A stretch of DNA of 64,000 nt from Hyaloperonospora brassicae. Lineage: Eukaryota; Oomycota; Peronosporomycetes; Peronosporales; Peronosporaceae. Below are positions 26,593-35,747 of this stretch, piece by piece. The notes beneath the pieces are model-generated. The model did not search any database and had not been told where the DNA came from. It was given only the letters and a program-made list of their open reading frames with translations. The stretch covers positions 62,001-126,000 of the forward strand of contig CANTFL010000549.1 of NCBI GenBank assembly GCA_947650285.1. Reading direction: 5' to 3'. Numbering within the stretch: the first letter of the stretch is position 1; each line of letters opens with the position of its first letter. The position numbers and the translations under genes were made by a program.

Positions 26593-27390
26593 TCAGACAA
26601 TGCCGCCAGGAGGGCCACTCATGTAGTTGTACGCACTCGCGTCTCCGCAGTTGCTCTTGTCCCAACTCGGCTGCACGCCGTCGTCTTGTACGCGTTCGTA
26701 GGCCTCTTCGTCTTCCAAGTGCGCAGCAAACAGCGCTGCGCCGACTGCGTTCGTAAAGACAAAGATCGAGCCAATGACTGGAGCCATCTCGAGCAACAGC
26801 GCCTGCATCCCGAACGACGAGTACTGGATCTTGTGCTGCTCGACAAATGCTCGCTGCTGTTCGTACGACAAGTGCTTGAACTCAAAGTAGAGGAGATGGT
26901 ACTCCCAGGCCAAGATCGTGCCGTTCTGCCACGCATAGATGACTGGTCCCGCAAGCGGCACGAGGTTCAGGGGCAGCGTGGCAACCAGCAGCGTCAGGCG
27001 TCGCAAGACGCTCACGCGACAGCACGAGCGACAGGACCACGCCCAGCCCGCGTGTTGCGACGTGGTCGTGACGAGGTCCCTGTGGCCTCGCGCGATGAGG
27101 ACCTGCTCGAAGATCTTGTCCTGATAGTGGCCCATGACGAAGAGTTTGTAGACGAACGTGACGATGAGGATCTCGACCAGCACGAGCATCACGGCCACGA
27201 GCCACGCGAGCCACAGTGGAACGCCTGCGTCTCGGAGGCTATGGGCCTGAGGAGAGAGCGCGAGGCCAAAGAGCACGGCAATGGAAGCGATTGCCACGAC
27301 GAGCGTCGAGAGAAAGGGGCAGAACGCCGTTCGCCAGAGCGCGGGGTGCGAGATGAAGTGCGTCAAGCCCTGGACGACGTACGTGGACAT
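26593..27390 (-). CDS. EI24/CysZ-like membrane protein, paralogue A
   Basis: 265 residues from the ATG at 27390; the longer frame upstream has no good start. About four to five membrane segments: FCPFLSTLVVAIASIAVLFGLAL, WLAWLVAVMLVLVEILIVTFVYKLFV, LLVATLPLNLVPLAGPVIYAW, and LLLEMAPVIGSIFVFTNAVGAALFA. The LPLNLVP.aG...YAW segment and the final helix place it with the EI24/CysZ (formerly DUF540) superfamily, which also includes fungal spore-wall RRT8-type proteins. It is head-to-head with a clear paralogue at 28005. Function in oomycetes is unknown; an endomembrane location is inferred. The C-terminus ends SGPPGGIV. Confidence 0.7.
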   Translation of the reverse strand: MSTYVVQGLTHFISHPALWRTAFCPFLSTLVVAIASIAVLFGLALSPQAHSLRDAGVPLWLAWLVAVMLVLVEILIVTFVYKLFVMGHYQDKIFEQVLIARGHRDLVTTTSQHAGWAWSCRSCCRVSVLRRLTLLVATLPLNLVPLAGPVIYAWQNGTILAWEYHLLYFEFKHLSYEQQRAFVEQHKIQYSSFGMQALLLEMAPVIGSIFVFTNAVGAALFAAHLEDEEAYERVQDDGVQPSWDKSNCGDASAYNYMSGPPGGIV

Positions 27391-28004
27391 GGCTACACGC
27401 GCGTGATCCAGAGGAGATGTGCAGGGAGGAGACTCGATGCTGCAAGAAGGACTTGACGCGAGTGTTGCAAAAAAGACTTGTTTTGTTGCGTGATGGGTCG
27501 AGTCAGTAGTGAGGGCAGCGATTGACAATTGACTTTTTAGACGGCTGCGCTTTGCGATATGTACGGGGAGGATCAGAGGAGACGTGGGCCAAAGAGCTTT
27601 TTGCAGCATGTCCTGTACGCTGCTGCTGAAAAGTGCTTTTTGCAAGATGCGCTCGGCGCTGTGACTGTCCACGTATGGCCTGTTCAACACAGATAGATCG
27701 ATAGATAGATCGATAGATAGATCGATAGATAGATCGATAGATAGATAGACTGATGGGTGAATCTATATGTGGGTGGGCGGCGCTGCCACTTTGCTGGCTC
27801 GTCTCGTTATGATCGACGATTTGGTCCTTTGCCCATCCGGACTGCTGACAGCGTCGCCAGCACAGACTATTTCCCCTCAAGCTCGAGAAGCCAACACACA
27901 AAAGTGCAGCATCTTTGCTTCACCTTTTCTCCTCTCGCGCCTCCCAATCTCCGCTCTATTTGGCCCCCCGGACCACAAATAGCGCCGCTCTATTTATTTC
28001 CCCA
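27391..28004. promoter_or_regulatory. Bidirectional promoter region between EI24-like paralogues
   Basis: 614 bp between divergent start codons. It contains the 12-bp-period (GATAGATCGATA) repeat at 27691-27749 and no other gene. A shared promoter is inferred from geometry alone. Confidence 0.4.
27691..27749 (+). repeat. 12-bp tandem repeat GATAGATCGATA, about 5 copies
   Basis: Perfect units ending in pure GATA repeats. The ATCGAT core makes each unit palindromic. Confidence 0.95.
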
Positions 28005-28865
28005 ATGTCGACGTATCCGCTACGTGGCCTCCTCTTCTTCTTGCGGGACCGCCACCTCTGGCGCCTGACCGTCTACCCAGTGCTCCTGACCGCAGCCGTC
28101 GCGCTCGGCGTCGCCGTGACGCTCTTCACCTTCACGCTCGACTGGCAGGTCGCCAAGTTGCACGCGCTCGGCCTCTCGGGCGCCTTCGCGTGGCCCGTCG
28201 CAGTGCTCTTTGTCCTCCTCGAAGTGTTTCTCCTCACGGTCGTCTACGGCCTCGTGGCGCTCGAGTGGTTCAAGGACAAAATCTTCGCGCACGTCTTGAG
28301 CGCCTGTGGCTATCGGGAGCTCGTGGAGAACGAGGAGCGCCACTCGCCGTTCCTCCGCGTGCTGACGTCGTGCTGCCGCGTGAGTGTGCTCCTGCGACTG
28401 GGGCTGCTGGTAGTCACGTTGCCGCTGAACATGGTGCCCGTGCTGGGCAACCTCACGTACGCGTGGCTCAACGGCACGCTGCTGGCCTGGGAGGCGCACC
28501 TGTACTACTTTGAGATGAAGGCGCTGGACTTTGACGCGCAGAAAGCCATCATCGCGCAGCGCAAAATTCAGTACTCGGCGTTCGGCATGCAAGCGATGCT
28601 GCTGGAAATGATTCCGATTGCAGGTGCGCTCTTTATGTTTACGAACGCGGCCGGTGCGGCGCTGTTTGCGGCGAGGATCGAGAAGGACTCGCGGAAACAG
28701 GCGCGTCGTGACGGCAGCAAGGGGATCAAAGGCGGTGACGACACGGCAGCTGAGAAGGCGAAGAAACAGGCGAAGGGTCGCGTGGAGACGCACGAGATGG
28801 ACAAAGTGCCGCTGGTCAGCAAACTGGGCGCATACGTGCCGCCGTACGGCACAACGACAAAGTAA
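28005..28865 (+). CDS. EI24/CysZ-like membrane protein, paralogue B
   Basis: 286 residues; the first ATG in frame is at 28005. It shares the start MSTY, the SCCRVSVL.RL.LLV.TLPLN(L/M)VP block, the YAW.NGT.LAWE motif, and the IQYS(S/A)FGMQA.LLEM helix with its divergent neighbour, so the pair arose by inverted duplication. Hydrophobic segments match those of paralogue A. It differs in a longer, Lys/Arg-rich cytoplasmic tail (KDSRKQARRDGSKG) that paralogue A lacks. A role in membrane trafficking or small-solute movement is only a family-level guess. Confidence 0.72.
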   Translation: MSTYPLRGLLFFLRDRHLWRLTVYPVLLTAAVALGVAVTLFTFTLDWQVAKLHALGLSGAFAWPVAVLFVLLEVFLLTVVYGLVALEWFKDKIFAHVLSACGYRELVENEERHSPFLRVLTSCCRVSVLLRLGLLVVTLPLNMVPVLGNLTYAWLNGTLLAWEAHLYYFEMKALDFDAQKAIIAQRKIQYSAFGMQAMLLEMIPIAGALFMFTNAAGAALFAARIEKDSRKQARRDGSKGIKGGDDTAAEKAKKQAKGRVETHEMDKVPLVSKLGAYVPPYGTTTK

Positions 28866-30398
28866 TGGGACAAGAGACCGATTTGAATTCGGTGGGGTGG
28901 GGTGAAGAAGCTGAGCTCGTTCAGGCGAAGACTTGGCTGTGGGGGCCGACCGCAACGTCGACGCTACGTCAGCATGAATCGAGAAGATGGTCAACATGGT
29001 CCGTATCCTGACTGCAACTGTGCAAGGCGCACGCTGTTCACGAAGCTGTATAGGACCGTCACGAGTCGTCGTCAATTTGGTATGGTATACTGTCGCACAT
29101 TGGTAAGCGCTTTGTTTGCTTCTGATGCAACTGTACCACACGAACGTGTGTGTATCATTCACATTTGATTGACAAGGACGAGGCAGCGTCATTGACACTG
29201 TTAGTCATAGGTTGACGTGGGCAAATAAAGATCCAGCTGCTATTGTGCGACCCGGCACAGGACGCGGCTGGTGTCGCATCGGGTACACTTTTCGACACCA
29301 GCTACGTCCTGTGCCCTGCAGACTTCGGTAAAGTCAGGTGCGAGTGGCTGCACTGTCTCACGTGTCGAACGAGACAAAGAGCGTTGATACACGCGCGCAT
29401 TTGTCTCGTGACGACTCGATCGAGTATGGCGCCACGTGCAGTGTACAGTAAACAGTGTGCATCGACCGTTGCATTAGTATACACGTGCATTGGCTCTGTC
29501 TTCGATCGAGAGACGTCGACCGCTCGCTCAGCTGACAGATCGAGTGGCCTACTCCTGGTCCATCTGGCCGTAGAGTGAGTGGCCTTGGCGCCATGTAAAA
29601 ACGCCGGGAAAGCTGCAACCGTCATCTGGACGTTTCTTGCCTGCGTGTGGGCGTTATGGCTGAGAAGCGCTTCTCACTGACGCCGTCTCAAGTCTACGGT
29701 ACGACTTTCCTCCTGTTTGGCTTGCAGTTATGCAGTCGTTTGCGAGGAAAAGGCAGTGTCTAGAAACGGGCGGCGCCGCTGGAATTTTGTCACGATTTTT
29801 ACACCCGACTGCTCGATCCATTTACGTGCGAAGGGCTCTATCGACAACGCGTGATGGAACTTGACCGCTACATGGTACGGCATCAGATCCCGTTCTGAGT
29901 TGACAATCTCGACCCTTCACACGGATGGTCGGCTGATTTGCACTGGCCAATCAGAAGCGAGCAAAGAGTGTACCCCCCGTCAGAAATAGTCCATCTGATA
30001 CAGCTCTATTTTTGACCTCCACATCCGCAGCGAATCCAGGCGGTGGCGTTTCAGCGCAACACGCGCCGCGGCGTCTATCCATTACAGCCTCGCAGTGTCT
30101 CAGGCAGCAGCCAATGTCGCCGACGGCCCGCTGACAAAATCCAGTCCAGTCCGAACCAGAGTATGCACTTTTCACGTGTGACACGTCGCGGACTCGATTC
30201 TGGCGCCTCGCCTCGCGCGCTCGGATTGGCTGGTCGAGTTTCCGCCAATCATGGCGACTCCTCGCGTGGCAGCTGCTCTCGTCCGTCCAGAAGCATACTG
30301 CACTCAAGAGACTTTCGAACCACGAGGGGACTTGAAGCGGCCGGACCACCGCACTGGCAGTTTGGAATTCCCCTCGATCCTCCGAAGCACAAGTGAAG
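28866..30398. other. Spacer with one possible gene fragment
   Basis: 1.5 kb between EI24-like B and the first Pmp3 gene. Apart from the fragment at 29656 I see nothing supported. Confidence 0.4.
29656..29763 (+). pseudogene. Possible N-terminal fragment of a multi-pass membrane protein
   Basis: A 35-codon frame beginning MAEKRFSLTPSQVYGTTFLL contains one hydrophobic helix ending QLCSRL, then runs into unrelated residues and a stop. It is reminiscent of the start of RFT1-type flippases, but the evidence is less than 30 residues. No downstream exon was found. Probably a truncated relic or chance. Confidence 0.2.
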
Positions 30399-30671
30399 AT
30401 GGCGATTACCTGCGGAGACATTCCCCGTCTGATTTGCTCGGTCATCATCCCGCCTGTGGGCGTGTTCTTCCAAGTCGGCTGCACGAAAGACTTGGCCATT
30501 AACTGCCTGCTCACGCTCCTCGGGTACGACACGTACTACTGCCTCGTGGATTGCTTTTCTCGTCCCTGTCGCTCCGGCCGTGTCGCTCATCTGATTGGTT
30601 GTTTTGCCTGTTTTCCAACTAGTTATATTCCTGGCGTCATCCACGCGGTGTATATTTTGATCAAGGAATAG
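30399..30671 (+). CDS. Pmp3/UPF0057 small membrane protein A (two exons)
   Basis: Exons 30399-30523 and 30623-30671; the intron (99 nt) has donor GG|GTACGA and acceptor AACTAG. The 57-residue product consists almost entirely of the Pmp3 (UPF0057) domain: MAITCGDIPRLICSVIIPPVGVF, then GCTKDLAINCLLTLLGYIPG and a second helix ending in IHAVYILIKE. These two-helix proteolipids sit in the plasma membrane and affect membrane potential and salt tolerance in yeast and plants. The intron falls inside the Gly codon of LGYIPG, as in the two paralogues that follow. The first ATG in frame is 30399. Confidence 0.93.
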   Translation: MAITCGDIPRLICSVIIPPVGVFFQVGCTKDLAINCLLTLLGYDTYYCLVDCFSRPCRSGRVAHLIGCFACFPTSYIPGVIHAVYILIKE

Positions 30672-31084
30672 GGGACAGCACCCGATGCGACAAGCAGGTT
30701 GTATCCATGTGTGGACGCGAAACAAGGCGATCAAGTTTGAGAAGCCGCGGAGGCGGGTGGGAGAGGTCGCATTGACTTGAACAGACGGACGTGTCTCCCT
30801 CTTGTTACTGATACGATATCACAAGAGGGGGTGAGAGGCGGTCTCTAACCGTCGGACGAAGCGTCGCGCTGGTTGAGGATACTCACAGTAGTCGCTGCGC
30901 TTTGCGTAGACTTCAAGTTAATACATTTGATTGACAAAACGTGACTTGTTCGCATTGCATTTCGTCTTGAGCCAGTTGGGTCGTCAGCCAGTTGACGTGG
31001 GATCGACTCCACTAGGAGAGCGACCGAGAGACGACCGCTCAGTTGCAAGTTGCAGTGCTACAACGCTCCCGTCGCTCGGGCACA

Positions 31085-31437
31085 ATGGGGCACACTGTGG
31101 ACGAAGTCGACCGCTGGTTCGAGGGCGACGAAGGACGTTCGTCCTCGAGCGCGTCGGACTTTGACTGGGATAAGACTGCGCGCCTGATATGTGCCGTGCT
31201 GCTGCCCCCTCTCGGCGTGTTCCTCGAAACGGGCTGCAATAAGGATCTCGCCATAAACGGACTCTTGACGCTCTTTGGGTACATTTGTTCATGGCACTTG
31301 CAACAACAACTTGACATGTGGAGATCGAGAGCCAAAGCGCTCGCATCGACTGACAGAACGTGCGTACCACAATTGCTGTGACATGTAGCTACATTCCGGG
31401 CATCATCCATGCGGTTTACGTGATCTGCGTGAGCTAA
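31085..31437 (+). CDS. Pmp3/UPF0057 small membrane protein B with N-terminal extension
   Basis: Exons 31085-31278 and 31389-31437; the intron (110 nt) has donor GG|GTACAT and acceptor ATGTAG. 80 residues: an added acidic/Ser-rich head (HTVDEVDRWFEGDEGRSSSS) of about 25 residues, then the Pmp3 domain (WDKTARLICAVLLPPLGVFLE, GCNKDLAINGLLTLFGYIPG, IIHAVYVICVS). It differs from A and C by the extension and by the loss of the acidic C-terminal KE. The intron position is the same as in its neighbours. The extension suggests a different topology control or location, but that is speculative. Confidence 0.9.
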
Positions 31438-31595
31438 GGACCACGCGGTGCAAACAACGCGCACTGGCAGCAACGACGCGAGCGGCACTGAACACGGCAC
31501 GAAACGGTTTGATCCGATCCGATATGACCCCATCCAGACACTTGAGTTGGCACCACGCGAAGACGAGTCCAGCAATGCCACTGCCAATGCCACGT

Positions 31596-33395
31596 TCAAA
31601 ACCCGCAGCGACACGTCGCGAGTTTTCTCTTGACTTCAATGAGGTGCAGCTCAGCGCGCCGAGCGATCTCGTCCCACATCGTCGGGAGGTTCGCAATCGA
31701 TGCCACGGCATACACAGCGTCTCCTTCGCTGTCTTCGTCCGGCCGCAGCTTTGCGCCGTAGAGCAGCAGCGCTCCGCCTCCCGAGGCGTTCACGTCGCGC
31801 ACGAGCTGCAGCGTCACCTCGTTCATGTCCACGTGGTGGTGATGCCGCAGCATCGCACTGTCCACTGTCGACGGCGGACACGTCAAGCGGAACGCGACGA
31901 CAGTGGGCCGCTCCGGCACCAGCAGCGTGTCGAAGCGGGCGTCGGCCTGGAGCTCTGCCAGCCACTGCGCTCGAATCTGCGCGGCCGCACTGTCCATTTC
32001 CACGTCCACGGGCCGAGTCAGACACGTCTCGAGCTGCTCGAGCGCTCGCTCCTTGTCAAAGCGCTCACTGGCGCTACTGCTGCTACTGCTGCTGCAGCCG
32101 ATCACGACGAACTGCGTCTTGGGCGGCGACTGCCACTCGCCGGCGTTCACGACGTCCAGTCGCTGCTTCCCGCTGAGCTGCACCACGAACCGGTAGTGCG
32201 GCAGCTCGGCAATGTGCAACACGCCCTTGGCCCGCAGCAGTCCCTTTGGCCGGTGCTGTGGCTCGAGCCACTTGTGCACTGCCGCGAGCGCAATGGGCGT
32301 CGCGCGCTCCAAGACGACCGACTCGAACTGCGTCTGTGCCTCTGCCTCTGCAGCTTCTTCGAGTCGCCCGTCTGCTCTTGCGGCCGTATCTGCAGTGCGC
32401 CGCGCGCCGCGTGTCTTGACGTGCCACTGCGCGGGCACAGCCTCGTGGCTCACACTGCCAGTGGCGGCCGCGTCCGGTGCGCTAATGTCGAGAACGTGGG
32501 GCAGGAACACGCGCGCGTATGCGGTCTCGTGCACTGCCGCGCGCGGGGCGTAGCGCGCTACAACGGCGCGGGCCGCGCGGAGCCGCGCGCGACTGAGCAG
32601 ATCCACTTTGTTGAGCAGGACGACGTCGGCGCTCTCGAGCTGGTGGCGGGCCACGGCACAGGGCGCGAGGCCCTCGGCGGCGTCCTGCGCCACGGCGTCG
32701 CCGTCCACGACCACAACGACAGAGTCCAACCGCGCGCGCGTCATGCGGCCGAAGTTCTGGCGCACGGCGGCGATCAGCTGCGTCGGGTCCGTCGTGCCGC
32801 TGGTCTCCATCACGAGGCAGTCGACATCGGCGTCGATTAGGCCATTATTGCCATTACTAGCGTCGAGATTGCCATTCTTGGCGTCGATTGGGCCATTATT
32901 GCCATGATTGGCGTCGATGTTGCCATTATTGCCATGATTGTCCATCTTGCCAGTTTTGGCGTGATTGTTGCCATTATTGCCATGATTGTCCATCTTGCCA
33001 GTTTTGGCGTGATTGTTGCCATTATTGGTGGTCGGCCGGTGGGTGTCCTTGTTCAAGAGGTGCCACACGACGTCTTGGAACGCGTTTACCGTGGTCGTAC
33101 CGGTATCCGCCGACAGCTGGAACAGTTGGTTGCACCCGGCGGCCTGATTATTAGCCACTAAGAGCGCGTCAATGTTCACGGCCGCCAAGTCGCTCACGGC
33201 GCAGGCGACGCGGAGGTTCAACTTGTGCTGCAGAATGTGCTGCAGCAGCGACGTTTTGCCGGCGCCGAGGAAACCCGTGACGATCGTGACGGGCAGCACG
33301 CGGCGGCGGTCGTTGCGCGCGAGCAGCTGACGTTCGGCACGGAGGCAGAGGTTCACGCGGGTCGCCGCCAGCTCAAGGTCGGCGGTAGTGGCCAT
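31596..33395 (-). CDS. CobW/COG0523-like GTPase with in-frame repeat insertion
   Basis: 599 residues. G-domain motifs: Walker A GFLGAGKT (residues about 41-48), NIDALLV at the switch, the Walker B-like VMETSGTTDPTQLI, and NKVDLL (NKxD). A CobW C-terminal region follows with several low-complexity stretches (a run of seven Ser, HHHH). The GCxxC metal-binding motif normally found between switch and Walker B is degenerate (AGCNQLFQLS), so metal-chaperone function is doubtful. A 48-bp minisatellite in frame adds an Asn/Gly-rich linker of about 60 residues (NNHAKTGKMDNHGNNG twice, then looser copies). Family members deliver zinc, cobalt or other metals. The protein sits divergently beside Pmp3 gene C (258 bp between ATGs). 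The large opposite-strand frame is a GC-bias artefact. Confidence 0.87.
   Translation of the reverse strand: MATTADLELAATRVNLCLRAERQLLARNDRRRVLPVTIVTGFLGAGKTSLLQHILQHKLNLRVACAVSDLAAVNIDALLVANNQAAGCNQLFQLSADTGTTTVNAFQDVVWHLLNKDTHRPTTNNGNNHAKTGKMDNHGNNGNNHAKTGKMDNHGNNGNIDANHGNNGPIDAKNGNLDASNGNNGLIDADVDCLVMETSGTTDPTQLIAAVRQNFGRMTRARLDSVVVVVDGDAVAQDAAEGLAPCAVARHQLESADVVLLNKVDLLSRARLRAARAVVARYAPRAAVHETAYARVFLPHVLDISAPDAAATGSVSHEAVPAQWHVKTRGARRTADTAARADGRLEEAAEAEAQTQFESVVLERATPIALAAVHKWLEPQHRPKGLLRAKGVLHIAELPHYRFVVQLSGKQRLDVVNAGEWQSPPKTQFVVIGCSSSSSSSASERFDKERALEQLETCLTRPVDVEMDSAAAQIRAQWLAELQADARFDTLLVPERPTVVAFRLTCPPSTVDSAMLRHHHHVDMNEVTLQLVRDVNASGGGALLLYGAKLRPDEDSEGDAVYAVASIANLPTMWDEIARRAELHLIEVKRKLATCRCGF
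32837..33026 (-). repeat. In-frame coding minisatellite in the CobW-like gene
   Basis: Two identical 48-bp units (32922-32969 and 32970-33017) plus partial and diverged copies down to 32837. All are multiples of three and keep the reading frame. Confidence 0.95.
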
Positions 33396-33653
33396 GACGA
33401 CGCGATCGGATTGGCTCGAAAGCGCTTGTCACGATGATAAAAAACCGTTTCAAACGTTTGATTGGGATGTAGAGCAAGTTGAAGCAATAGCGAGCGAGAG
33501 AGAATTGCGTCGCGTCGCACGTGACCGCCTCCGCGCGTTGTCCTTTAGTTGTCTCAATGCCTAACGGGCACTAAGCAGCAGCTCGAGCCATTGTGCGTTT
33601 CTCCGTCTCGACCTCCTTGGGCGCCCATCTCGTGGCTGTCAAGCGAACGACTC

Positions 33654-33909
33654 ATGGCGATCACGTGGGGCGACTGTCCGCGTCTCATCTGCTCACTTCT
33701 CCTGCCGCCGCTCGGCGTGTTCTTCCAAGTCGGCTGCAACAAGGACTTTGCCATCAACTGTCTGCTCACGTTGCTCGGGTACGTGCTGTCATGTCCAACT
33801 AATTGTGGAAGGAAAACGTGGTGGGTCGGCCGCTGCTTACCACGTGTGCTGCGGCGATAGGTACATTCCAGGCATGATTCACGCCGTGTACATTATCGTC
33901 AAGGAGTAG
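33654..33909 (+). CDS. Pmp3/UPF0057 small membrane protein C (two exons)
   Basis: Exons 33654-33778 and 33861-33909; the intron (82 nt) has donor GG|GTACGT and acceptor GCGATAG. The 57-residue product is closely similar to A (MAITWGDCPRLICSLLLPPLGVFFQ, GCNKDFAINCLLTLLGYIPG, then MIHAVYIIVKE). Same intron phase and position as A and B, so all three descend from one intron-bearing ancestor. Expected role: plasma-membrane proteolipid linked to ion homeostasis. Divergent from the CobW-like gene. Confidence 0.93.
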
Positions 33910-34274
33910 CGACGACGGACCATCTGCGGCCACTGTGTCTCGAAGGGGCTCTGGACTTGTAGCCGGAGGCTCATGAGTAAGCAGCACGTAAGTCGTTTTG
34001 CTCGACAATGAGAAAGAAAGAAAAAGAGCAGTCGACTGACTTCTGGTCGAGTTCCTTGTCACGTTGGCGATCTTTCCATTGTTCGCTGTCGTTCTCCCTT
34101 CATTTCGGATTGTGGTGTACCCAACTAACTGCCACTTGATTACGTCAATCGATACGAATCCATACATCGATCGAAAGATACGCCGATAGATACCGGTCAG
34201 ATAGCCATCGATCCGAATGTATACTTACTCGAGTAGAGATCGACATCGACATTGAGGCATCTCCAACCAAACGC
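33910..34274. other. Short spacer
   Basis: No gene recognised. It ends at the left edge of duplication copy 2. Confidence 0.5.
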
Positions 34275-34287
34275 CATTTCGCAATTG
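34275..34287 (+). promoter_or_regulatory. Inr + FPR core promoter of DUF1295 copy 2
   Basis: CATTTCGCAATTGG: initiator CATTTC plus GCAATT flanking element, 28-40 nt before the ATG, equivalent to the motif before copy 1. Confidence 0.6.
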
Positions 34288-34315
34288 GATCCGCGACAGC
34301 TACCAGCGATCCCTC

Positions 34316-35266
34316 ATGGACGGCGACCCTTCTGTTTCCGTTGGCTACTTGCTGCTCATCTGCTTTGGGGTGACGGTTGTTATGCAGTGCAGTTTCTTTG
34401 CGGTGGCGTTCCTATGTCAATTCGACAAGGTCACGGACTTGGCAGGTTCCCTCAACTTTATCACGCTCGCGATCATGTCCCTACTGGTCCAGAGCGAGTA
34501 CAATACCCGCGCGGTTGTCGTCACCTGCATGCAAGTGGCGTGGGCCGTACGTCTTGGCTCCTTTTTGCTCCTTCGCGTGCTCAAGCGGGGCAAAGACGAG
34601 CGCTTCGATGAGATGCGCGCCAACTGTGCCGAGTTTTTTGGCTTTTGGATATTCCAGATCTTGTGGGTCTTTCTCGTGTCCGTGCCGGTGGTGCTCGCGA
34701 ACTCGAGCGAAATCTACAACAGCAACGACTTTGGTGACGCCCGAGACGTCATTGGTATTGCAGTGTGGCTCGCCGGGATGGTGATCGAGTACGCCGCTGA
34801 CACGGCGAAGTCCGCTTTCCTGGACGATCCCAAGAACAAGGGCAAACTGCTGCGCGTTGGTGTGTGGAAGTACTCGCGTCACCCCAACTACTTCGGTGAG
34901 ATCTTGTGCTGGGTGGGCGTGACGATCATCTGCAGTGCCAACTTTGACAGCACCGAAGACCAGAAGTGGTTCAACTACGTCAGTTGCGTCAGTCCCGTGT
35001 TCACGTTCCTCGTGCTCATGTTCCTCTCGGGAGTGCCATTGGCTGAAGATCGCCACGACAAGCGGTACGGCTTGAGCTCAACGTACCTCGAGTACAAGCA
35101 CTCGACCAGCCCATTGATCATGCTGCCTCCGTCGATCTACGGTCCACTTCCACAGCCGATCAAGCGCTGGTGTTTCTTGGAGCTGGACATGTACTCGCGC
35201 AAGCTACGAGAGCTGCGCGATAAGCATGACTCGTCGCCTGCTGATTACCAAACTATGTCAAAGTAG
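34316..35266 (+). CDS. DUF1295 / steroid 5-alpha-reductase-like membrane protein, copy 2
   Basis: 316 residues, about 35 substitutions from copy 1 by eye, concentrated in the N-terminal ten residues, the loop after IICSAN, the stretch near EDRHDKRYGL, and the extreme C-terminus. All membrane segments and the RHPNYFGE motif are unchanged, so both genes appear to be under purifying selection. Substrate unknown. It reads away from the Pmp3/CobW cluster. No intron, start as in copy 1. Confidence 0.88.
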   Translation: MDGDPSVSVGYLLLICFGVTVVMQCSFFAVAFLCQFDKVTDLAGSLNFITLAIMSLLVQSEYNTRAVVVTCMQVAWAVRLGSFLLLRVLKRGKDERFDEMRANCAEFFGFWIFQILWVFLVSVPVVLANSSEIYNSNDFGDARDVIGIAVWLAGMVIEYAADTAKSAFLDDPKNKGKLLRVGVWKYSRHPNYFGEILCWVGVTIICSANFDSTEDQKWFNYVSCVSPVFTFLVLMFLSGVPLAEDRHDKRYGLSSTYLEYKHSTSPLIMLPPSIYGPLPQPIKRWCFLELDMYSRKLRELRDKHDSSPADYQTMSK

Positions 35267-35567
35267 CATGCCGACTGTGACGCAGGATCAACGTACGAGA
35301 AACATCTTGATCGGGTCATAATGACTGGAATAATGCAGACACGTTCTTCTTTCTTTTCCTGTTGCAGTATGCAGTTTACGAACGTCGGCACGAGCGCGTC
35401 GATCGTAAGGCTGGTATGGCAGGTCTACGATGATGCTAGCGAACCCGACAAATCTGGCTATACTCCTAGTGTTTACGCACGCTGAAGCCATAGCGCAGGC
35501 GCACTACACTAACCGTTGCTGCTATTCGATACATTGTTGGCACCGAGACGTTTAGTGTAGTAAGTAT

Positions 35568-35609
35568 CCTACATTCGTCCTTAGTAAGTACACTAAGGAC
35601 GAATGTAGG
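35568..35609. repeat. Perfect 17-bp inverted repeat with 8-nt loop
   Basis: CCTACATTCGTCCTTAG (35568-35584), loop TAAGTACA, then its exact complement (35593-35609). Confidence 0.95.
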
Positions 35610-35747
35610 TCACGAGCGTTGAAAGGTAAGAAAAGGCCGAACACATCTTCTACTTTGCACACGCAAAATGGCCACCTCAGGCTAGAGGAATTGTCAATGA
35701 ATGCTCGGGTGTGCTTACTAAACAATAACATCCTCAGCATAAACTTG

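Noticed and set aside
31509..32840. 443-codon plus-strand frame over the CobW-like gene
   Set aside because: Antisense of a domain-bearing gene; His/Arg-rich composition typical of the opposite strand of GC3-biased coding DNA; no ATG-based start with a domain.
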